Source: Lachnospiraceae bacterium (GTDB lineage: Bacteria > Bacillota > Clostridia > Lachnospirales > Lachnospiraceae). From it: a stretch of 12,121 nt of DNA. A program made the translations under genes and the position numbers. Positions within the stretch are counted from its first letter, which is position 1; every line of letters starts with the position of its first letter. The notes under the pieces are model-generated. The model saw only the letters and a list, made by a program, of their open reading frames with translations, had not been told where the DNA came from and searched no databases. This document shows, in pieces, positions 1 through 4,452 of this stretch. The DNA lies in assembly GCA_900766925.1 (NCBI GenBank), contig CAAFXG010000138.1:1-12121 (forward strand), in the 5' to 3' direction.

Positions 1-122
1 ATAAACAGGAAAAACGTGCCGTAAAACACAGCACGTTAAGATAGACACGGAAAGGGATGATCCGAAAATAATCTGCCGTATAGTTGCGGTAGGTGAGAAC
101 TATAATTCGACGCGGGACACCG
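1..122. other. Non-herA sequence joined to the broken end of herA
   Basis: From about position 123 down to the window edge, no frame on the minus strand continues the HerA family sequence. The herA frame reads six unrelated residues (VSRVEL) and stops; the next frame reads through to the edge with residues including VLTYRNYTADYF, which is not HerA either. A simple one- or two-base frameshift in herA is therefore unlikely, and the change looks like a junction with other DNA, perhaps the end of an inserted element or a deletion scar. Which element it is cannot be seen. The exact junction could be some bases either side of 123. Confidence 0.45.
7..37 (-). terminator. Intrinsic terminator downstream of the herA fragment
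   Basis: A 7-bp perfect inverted repeat (AACGTGC at 13-19, GCACGTT at 31-37) with an 11-base loop is followed on the minus strand by a run of five T and further T-rich bases. It would end minus-strand transcripts coming through the abiE operon. It lies in the sequence beyond the herA break. Confidence 0.55.
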
Positions 123-297
123 TAATATGGGCAATGTCTTCTATAACGCCATAAGAAAACGAATTGTTGACGTGCTGTACCTTAACAATATCAAAGGGAT
201 TTAGAATCAGCTGAGGATCAGTCCAAAATGTAAAATCATCAATGGTTGTTGGTTTCTTTTCTGTCGCCAACACACGACCTATAACATTATTTGCCAT
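100..297 (-). pseudogene. herA: herA-like ATPase gene, N-terminal fragment only (65 codons)
   Basis: This encodes only the N-terminal beta-barrel (HAS domain) start of a HerA/DUF87 family DNA-translocating ATPase. The residues IGRVLATEKKPTTIDDF, FWTDPQLILNPFD, VKV and YGVIEDIAHIT match the usual opening of bacterial HerA proteins, where the next residue is normally D followed by the rest of a protein of roughly 500-600 residues. Here the frame leaves the family after HIT and stops six codons later, so the RecA-like core with Walker A and B motifs is missing. The start at 297 is chosen because AAGGAGG lies at the right distance upstream; a longer frame to 360 only overlaps the preceding gene. 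It begins 13 bases after the NurA-like gene, so it was the fourth gene of the abiE operon. The remaining product cannot be a working ATPase. Family assignment is fairly sure; the cause of the break is inferred. Confidence 0.75.
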
Positions 298-310
298 TAT
301 TTTATCCTCC

Positions 311-1480
311 TTAAAACAGGTGCAGGAACATCTCTGTACTGATGTATTTGCTTTTGACATAGGATTCCGTCAAAAATACGGGGTACAAGTGATTTGCCCA
401 TCTACGATCTGTACCATAGCAGGTTGGGTTTCGCTCATTTATGATATTGGCAGAAATTAAATCAATCACATCGCTATCAATGCCTGTTTCAACTTCTTCA
501 TCCATCATAATTTTTTCGACTTTCACAACACCGTCAAAAGGTGTCTGGGTTCTCTTTTTGTCACGCAAGCGGATATACCAAACACCAAATTGAACATCAC
601 CTAAGAACTCTCTGTTTTCGTATCTCGCAACAGGCGTTCTGTGGTAAACTGGCAAATCAGCAATATAGTTTGAATTTGGCTTGCCAGTGTGGTCAAGACA
701 GCTCTCAGGGTTAAATGATTTTGAAACACCGATCACCCAACTATAATTGTGTTTGATTTTTTGTAAAGTTCGCAAATCCTCTCTGCCTGTTTTCATAACC
801 TTGTACTCAAGAGACCCATCTTTCAGTAAATAGGCATCTTGCCCCAGCCGTTTGTCTTTCACCAGTTCAGCAACCATTCGTTTTTCGGCTTCGACCATAT
901 AATCTTGAACCGCTGCAACTGCCAAAGTATCGAGCTTAGCATCAACAGTTCCTGCCTTTGCAGTCGAATATGGAAGAATTGCAGAAAACTTCAATCCTAA
1001 TCGCTTCAATTCTTCACTTTCATTAATTTTCGCAACCTTGGATGCAAAGTATGCCGTATCATCCCAGCCATCTGCATTTGCTTTGTCAGGAAGTGCCAGC
1101 ACAAGTTCACGATAAAATCTTTCTTTGTGCATACGCTTATTTTCACGCCTACAGCATCCAATGCCAATTTGACCGGCAACAACCGGAAAGACTTGCTTGT
1201 TGTATGCAATATCATCGACCTTAAAAACATGGCGTGAACCATCAAGGAAATATTTAAGAAGTGGGGGTTCTCCTATCTCTTGTAACTGATCAGCCAACGG
1301 CTTTAAGTCAATAGACCTCTTCGGAGATCCGGTTTCTGCAGAGTCTTTCCACTTCATTATTTTATTGGGGTCATCATCATAATCTATGGAAGGTAAGCCA
1401 ACAGAATCATAGCTATACTTGTATGTATGGTAGCTTTTTCCTTTGGTTTCCTTCGCAACAATTTCCATTATTTTAGCCAT
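311..1480 (-). CDS. nurA: NurA-like 5'-to-3' DNA nuclease (NurA domain protein)
   Basis: A 389-residue protein with the sequence marks of NurA, an RNase H-fold nuclease that works with the HerA ATPase at DNA ends. The first metal-binding motif is DGSR at residues 80-83. A second DGSL follows a hydrophobic stretch at 221-224, and the C-terminal conserved segment WANHLYPVFLTESYVKSKY (361-379) holds the expected histidine. These placements match the usual order of NurA active-site motifs. I chose the start at 1480 because AAGGAGG sits 8 bases upstream; an in-frame ATG at 1525 would overlap abiEii. The gene follows abiEii by 5 bases and precedes the herA remnant by 13, so it is translated from the same message. 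In archaea HerA-NurA resects DNA ends; in bacteria HerA and its partner nucleases are often found in defence loci. Without HerA here, its activity is uncertain. Family call is good although overall similarity to archaeal NurA is likely low. Confidence 0.7.
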   Translation of the reverse strand: MAKIMEIVAKETKGKSYHTYKYSYDSVGLPSIDYDDDPNKIMKWKDSAETGSPKRSIDLKPLADQLQEIGEPPLLKYFLDGSRHVFKVDDIAYNKQVFPVVAGQIGIGCCRRENKRMHKERFYRELVLALPDKANADGWDDTAYFASKVAKINESEELKRLGLKFSAILPYSTAKAGTVDAKLDTLAVAAVQDYMVEAEKRMVAELVKDKRLGQDAYLLKDGSLEYKVMKTGREDLRTLQKIKHNYSWVIGVSKSFNPESCLDHTGKPNSNYIADLPVYHRTPVARYENREFLGDVQFGVWYIRLRDKKRTQTPFDGVVKVEKIMMDEEVETGIDSDVIDLISANIINERNPTCYGTDRRWANHLYPVFLTESYVKSKYISTEMFLHLF

Positions 1481-1485
1481 CGTAC

Positions 1486-2391
1486 TTACCTCCTTGACCC
1501 CCATGTATTTGTTGCCGCAATCCATTGTTCATCGAAGCAAGTTGTATGGACTGCCGCTAAGATTGGTTTGGCCAGGAAATCTTTGATTGTCCGCAGTACG
1601 GTACTGTAATCATCAGTTTTTGTATCAATCTTGCGGCAAAATGCTTTCCACTTTTTCTGCATGGCTTCATCCTCATCAAAAGCCATAACCTGTTCAAATT
1701 GCTCGGCGGTAAAAGTATGGCCACGATTTTCGAAGGTTTTTCTTAGCGCCTCAGTCAAAACAGAGCCCTCAAAATCAAACTTACTCGCAAGATAGTAGAT
1801 GTCGTAATAGTCCTTCATGCGGCTGGAGAATTCCATCAGGCTGAGAATCGCATCAATCTTTTCGGCGATGGTAGTCTCCAGAGAGTATGTATTCACCGTA
1901 GGTGCTGCAAAATCATCCAACTGGGTAGGGATTTTGCGTTTTTCTTGATTCGGTACAATGACATCTCCTACACCAAAATCAATACTGAACGGCGTTTTTG
2001 TGTTCTTGATCCTCGCTACCAGAGAAGCACCAATACCTGCGTATTTCTTTGCAACAGCAATAGGTGCAATGTCTGTAATTTCAAATGTCACAAAATCATT
2101 ACCTGTAGGTGTTGCGATGATTTCTTTCAGCACTTTTTTCAACTGTTCCGGGGTATTAGGAATCTTTCTAAGCAAAAAATCCACATCCACAGTTACTCGG
2201 CTATCAAAGTCGGTAACAGAGTAGATGAACAGTCCACCTTTCAGAACGAGGTTTTCGGCATACTTGGATTTTTCCAACCGCCGCAAAAATTCTTCCTGGC
2301 AAAAAAGTTGCAGGCAAAGCTGATAGCTTCTTCCGCTTTCCTTACCTTTGTTTTTTAGCCGTGCAAGCACGGATGCAGCAATATCAGCCAT
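1486..2391 (-). CDS. abiEii: AbiEii-type nucleotidyltransferase toxin
   Basis: A 301-residue nucleotidyltransferase of the AbiEii/AbiGii toxin family, the toxin of type IV AbiE systems. The fold markers are in order: LKGG at 50-53, the paired acids D69 and D71 (VDVDF) that bind metal, a third acid in FSIDFG (D138), the AEKIDA segment with K178, and the family motif MKDYYDIYYL with K193 and D194. In characterised AbiEii proteins these residues are needed for toxicity and GTP is the favoured nucleotide; that is family knowledge and was not shown here. Length is normal, so it looks intact. The start at 2391 overlaps the end of abiEi by 8 bases and has GGAGG about 9 bases upstream, indicating coupled translation. 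It is followed by the NurA-like gene, which is not part of the simple two-gene AbiE system. Confidence 0.88.
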   Translation of the reverse strand: MADIAASVLARLKNKGKESGRSYQLCLQLFCQEEFLRRLEKSKYAENLVLKGGLFIYSVTDFDSRVTVDVDFLLRKIPNTPEQLKKVLKEIIATPTGNDFVTFEITDIAPIAVAKKYAGIGASLVARIKNTKTPFSIDFGVGDVIVPNQEKRKIPTQLDDFAAPTVNTYSLETTIAEKIDAILSLMEFSSRMKDYYDIYYLASKFDFEGSVLTEALRKTFENRGHTFTAEQFEQVMAFDEDEAMQKKWKAFCRKIDTKTDDYSTVLRTIKDFLAKPILAAVHTTCFDEQWIAATNTWGSRR

Positions 2392-3007
2392 TCAGCAGCA
2401 CCTCCATCAGTTCGGTAACTTTTTTATACACTCGCAGTTTCTTTGCAAATATGGAAAGGTTTTGTAGATTCTTCTGCGTGTCATTCGCATAGGCATTCAG
2501 TGCCTTATTGAATATTTCGTTGTCCAGTCTTGAACGGTATTTGAAGCAATCGCAAATTGTCCGTTCTCGATCATATACAGAAAGAATGACCCCATCAAAG
2601 TCATCAGTTATTTTTCCAAGCTCATATATCTCAGGCTGAACAAAATAAGGTTGCAAAACCAGTGCATCTACATCCAGCTTTGTTCGAGACATGGTTCTCG
2701 GCACAGCAATAGACCATTTACGAGGAGCAAAATCACTATATCCATAATGAAATAGCGCAGATTCTACGCAGACAATTCCCTTTGGAATCAGCGTTGCAAG
2801 GAGCTGCGCTTCTGAAGATGTATCTGCCTCTGCAAGCTGATAATAACCATGCCGGATGCGGTCAAGATATCCCGCATTGCACATATTTATAACATCGACA
2901 GCACGTATTCCTGCCGCCACAAAATCTGCTGATTTGGCAACACCGCCCTTTTCAATAAGGACTTGTTTTGCAACTGTTTTAATATCCACGTATTCACCAA
3001 CTCTCAT
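2384..3007 (-). CDS. abiEi: AbiEi-type antitoxin and autorepressor
   Basis: A 207-residue AbiEi family antitoxin. The N-terminal winged helix-turn-helix spans roughly residues 8-58, ending in the typical AGYLDRIRHGYYQL. The C-terminal antitoxin domain shows the family segments APRKWSIAVPR (94-104) and VYDRERTICDCFKYR (144-158). AbiEi proteins counter AbiEii without a stable complex (type IV) and repress their own operon by binding inverted repeats in the promoter. Here it is the first gene of the operon, overlaps abiEii by 8 bases, and is preceded by matching half-sites at 3016-3025 and 3088-3117. The ATG at 3007 has only a weak ribosome binding site, and I see no better in-frame start. Low translation of the antitoxin leader gene is unusual but may be offset by a good promoter. 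The protein looks full length. Confidence 0.87.
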   Translation of the reverse strand: MRVGEYVDIKTVAKQVLIEKGGVAKSADFVAAGIRAVDVINMCNAGYLDRIRHGYYQLAEADTSSEAQLLATLIPKGIVCVESALFHYGYSDFAPRKWSIAVPRTMSRTKLDVDALVLQPYFVQPEIYELGKITDDFDGVILSVYDRERTICDCFKYRSRLDNEIFNKALNAYANDTQKNLQNLSIFAKKLRVYKKVTELMEVLLNG

Positions 3008-3015
3008 TCTTAAAA

Positions 3016-3025
3016 ATCACGCACA
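3016..3025. promoter_or_regulatory. Operator half-site near the abiEi start
   Basis: ATCACGCACA lies between the predicted transcription start and the abiEi ATG. It repeats, in the same orientation, the half-site at 3088-3094 exactly 69 bp away, and it is the inverse of the half-site at 3108-3117, which it matches over all 10 bases. AbiEi binding is inferred from known AbiEi autorepression. Confidence 0.5.
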
Positions 3026-3052
3026 TTTAATTTAGTTCTGTGTATGTATTTT

Positions 3053-3080
3053 ATTATAGCACTTAGTTTCAAATAATCAA
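3053..3080 (-). promoter_or_regulatory. Promoter of the abiE-nurA-herA operon
   Basis: On the minus strand TTGATT (3080-3075) is followed after 16 bases by TATAAT (3058-3053), preceded by TGC, making an extended -10 element. The start of transcription would fall near 3046, leaving a leader of about 40 bases. The promoter lies between the operator half-sites at 3016-3025 and 3088-3117. Confidence 0.7.
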
Positions 3081-3087
3081 TATTTTT

Positions 3088-3117
3088 ACGCACATTTTTG
3101 TGTTTTGTGTGCGTGAT
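3088..3117. promoter_or_regulatory. Upstream operator inverted repeat of the abiE operon
   Basis: ACGCACA (3088-3094) and TGTGCGTGAT (3108-3117) form an inverted pair with 13 bases between the arms, just upstream of the -35 box. The same 7-base core appears again at 3019-3025. Paired inverted repeats flanking or overlapping the promoter are the known binding arrangement for AbiEi antitoxins, so this is the likely autorepression site. Confidence 0.55.
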
Positions 3118-3173
3118 TTTTTTGTGATTAAATTTTGCTTAAAACACATAATGATGTAATCACATCCAGTAAG

Positions 3174-3210
3174 TAAAAATAGGGTGCTACCTCTTTACGA
3201 AGTAGCACCC
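3174..3210 (-). terminator. Intrinsic terminator of the tnpV-DUF6809 pair
   Basis: A perfect 9-bp stem (GGGTGCTAC at 3182-3190, GTAGCACCC at 3202-3210) with an 11-base loop is followed on the minus strand by TATTTTTAC. It starts 16 bases past the stop of the DUF6809 gene and isolates that transcript from the abiE promoter. A T-rich stretch also follows on the plus strand (3213-3217), so it might act in both directions. Confidence 0.8.
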
Positions 3211-3226
3211 AGCTTTTTGCTAAATT

Positions 3227-3493
3227 TTAATCATCTCTCATGAGCTCAACCATCATCCTGGCCCCCAACTTGAAGCTGTGTTGGAACAGCAGACAGTCTG
3301 CCATGGTCTGATATTCTCGCACACAGTCTGTGTATTTGGAGAATAACTCTTTCTGCTCGTCAGTCATGGTGGCTTTGAGCTTTTCTTCGTTCCTACAGAT
3401 CAGCTCCAGTAGCTTCTTATACTCCTTGTAGGAAGAAGTATCATATTCCATTGGCTCAATATTGCCGTACCAAAATTCTTCAAGGAATCTCAT
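3227..3493 (-). CDS. DUF6809 family small helical protein
   Basis: An 88-residue protein resembling the DUF6809 family found in clostridial mobile elements. The pattern includes an N-terminal EEFWYGNIEP, a central NEEKLKATMTDEQKELF and a C-terminal FKLGARMMVELM. It is predicted to be almost entirely helical, acidic and lysine-rich, with no signal peptide or membrane segment. Function is unknown. It is translationally coupled to tnpV through a 4-base ATGA overlap and ends before a strong terminator. Pairing with TnpV is common in such elements and suggests this pair is mobile-element baggage and not part of the neighbouring defence systems. Confidence 0.75.
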   Translation of the reverse strand: MRFLEEFWYGNIEPMEYDTSSYKEYKKLLELICRNEEKLKATMTDEQKELFSKYTDCVREYQTMADCLLFQHSFKLGARMMVELMRDD

Positions 3494-3870
3494 ACCGCAT
3501 CCTCCCCGTAAATTAATTCTCGGAGGACAATTTCCTCTGCCCGGTTATGGATGCTGTTCATAGCCTTGATCCAAGCCATCTGGTCATTCTCTTTCAATTC
3601 ATCAGTCACTGACTCGGCTTCCTGCATCTGCCTTATTATCAGCTGCAATCTGCTCTGCGCCTGCTCATTCAGATCGGCAAGATAAGTCCAAAGTTGACCT
3701 TCCAGAACCAGATCATTGAACCTCATCGGCTTGTGTTCCTTGAGATAATCACGGTGCATCCGACCGTACTTTCCAATGGTTCGTTCTTCGTTAGGGAGTT
3801 TCAGATCCGGAATGTAGTAATCTCCTGCCAGCACATAATTCATATCATTGATGTTCATTTTGTTTTCCAT
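3490..3870 (-). CDS. tnpV: TnpV family transposon-encoded protein
   Basis: A 126-residue TnpV family protein. The recognisable features are GDYYIPDLKLPNEE near the N-terminus, IGKYGRMHRDYLKEHK at 32-47, and the C-terminal NDQMAWIKAMNSIHNRAEEIVL. TnpV proteins are carried by Tn4451-like and other clostridial integrative elements, and their role is not known; they are not needed for recombination chemistry as far as the family is described. I chose the ATG at 3870, which has GAGG about 8 bases upstream; the open frame extends to 3948 but that extra part crosses repeats and has no family similarity. No recombinase or relaxase gene lies in the window, so this is an orphan remnant of an element. 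Confidence 0.85.
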   Translation of the reverse strand: MENKMNINDMNYVLAGDYYIPDLKLPNEERTIGKYGRMHRDYLKEHKPMRFNDLVLEGQLWTYLADLNEQAQSRLQLIIRQMQEAESVTDELKENDQMAWIKAMNSIHNRAEEIVLRELIYGEDAV

Positions 3871-3915
3871 AAACTTGACCTCGATTTCATGATTTTTGTC
3901 ACATCGAGACTCACT

Positions 3916-3942
3916 GGTGTAGTAGTGGTGTAGTAACACCAC
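3916..3942. repeat. Short tandem and inverted repeat upstream of tnpV
   Basis: GGTGTAGTA occurs twice with an 11-base period (3916-3924 and 3927-3935). The second copy is part of a perfect inverted repeat, GTGGTGT (3925-3931) and ACACCAC (3936-3942), around a 4-base loop. There is no T-run beside it, so it is not an obvious terminator. It lies between the phosphatase remnant and tnpV, where an element boundary is expected. Confidence 0.5.
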
Positions 3943-3953
3943 CCTCAAGTCAG

Positions 3954-3979
3954 AAAAACCTTGATATTACTGGGTTTTT
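3954..3979. repeat. Inverted repeat at the end of the phosphatase remnant
   Basis: AAAAACC (3954-3960) and GGTTTTT (3973-3979) are perfect 7-bp arms with a 12-base spacer. One arm overlaps the stop codon of the phosphatase remnant at 3978. It could be a weak terminator or part of an integration site; the low GC of the stem argues against a strong terminator. Confidence 0.4.
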
Positions 3980-4028
3980 AGAGATTTCTACAAATAATGC
4001 CGTGGCAGATGAACTGTACTTTAATCAT
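3978..4028 (-). pseudogene. Remnant of a low-molecular-weight protein tyrosine phosphatase start
   Basis: The 16 codons read MIKVQFICHGIICRNL and then stop. This resembles the first residues of low-molecular-weight phosphatases, MIKVLFVCHGNICRSP, which hold the CX5R phosphate-binding loop. Two key loop positions are changed (N to I, and the S or T after R to N) and the following roughly 135 residues are absent. It starts 8 bases after the NUDIX gene stops, as a third gene of that operon might. I read it as a truncated and decayed gene end left by insertion or deletion. The match is short, so chance similarity is not excluded. Confidence 0.5.
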
Positions 4029-4036
4029 AACACTTT

Positions 4037-4432
4037 CTAAATTTCTCCTAAATACTTCTCGATTTTCCCAATCAATCCCTGATCCGCCGGCAACCACTCC
4101 ACGCTATTCAATGTTTCTTTCGTCAACCACTTGGCTGCCTCATGCTCTTTCAGCACCAGATCTCCTGATTTAATCTTACAAATAAAGCAATCCATAGACA
4201 GATGAAACTTTGGATAATCATATTCAACTGTATCCAACAGTCTTACAACTTCCACTTCTGTTTCCAGTTCTTCCTTGATTTCTCTTATGATTGCATCTTC
4301 AGGCAATTCATCAGCCTCAATCTTTCCTCCCGGAAATTCCCAGCCGTCTTTGAATTCACCATACCCACGTTGTGTGGCAAACACCTTGCCGCCATCAATA
4401 ATAATTGCTGCTACTACTCTAATTACTTTCAT
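4037..4432 (-). CDS. NUDIX hydrolase, MutT/8-oxo-dGTP diphosphatase type
   Basis: A 131-residue NUDIX pyrophosphohydrolase. The Nudix box runs from G36 to about residue 58: G36, E42, R50 E51, E54 E55 are all in place, with the usual closing glycine replaced by E57. The N-terminus MKVIRVVAAIIIDGGKVFATQRG and WEFPGGKIE are typical of (deoxy)nucleoside triphosphate pyrophosphohydrolases that clean oxidised nucleotides, so dNTP-type substrates are likely. I prefer the ATG at 4432, with GGGAG just upstream; an in-frame ATG at 4453 overlaps the helicase stop by one base (TAATG) and cannot be ruled out. Either way the gene is coupled to the upstream DUF3427 helicase, which suggests a joint role, perhaps acting on nucleotides or on products of the nuclease. 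A role in general oxidative damage repair is the alternative. Confidence 0.85.
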   Translation of the reverse strand: MKVIRVVAAIIIDGGKVFATQRGYGEFKDGWEFPGGKIEADELPEDAIIREIKEELETEVEVVRLLDTVEYDYPKFHLSMDCFICKIKSGDLVLKEHEAAKWLTKETLNSVEWLPADQGLIGKIEKYLGEI

Positions 4433-4452
4433 TTTATCTCCCAATATTTCCA

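Noticed and set aside
1945..2358. Open frame of 137 codons on the plus strand opposite abiEii
   Set aside because: Antisense shadow of abiEii, whose catalytic motifs are clear on the minus strand.
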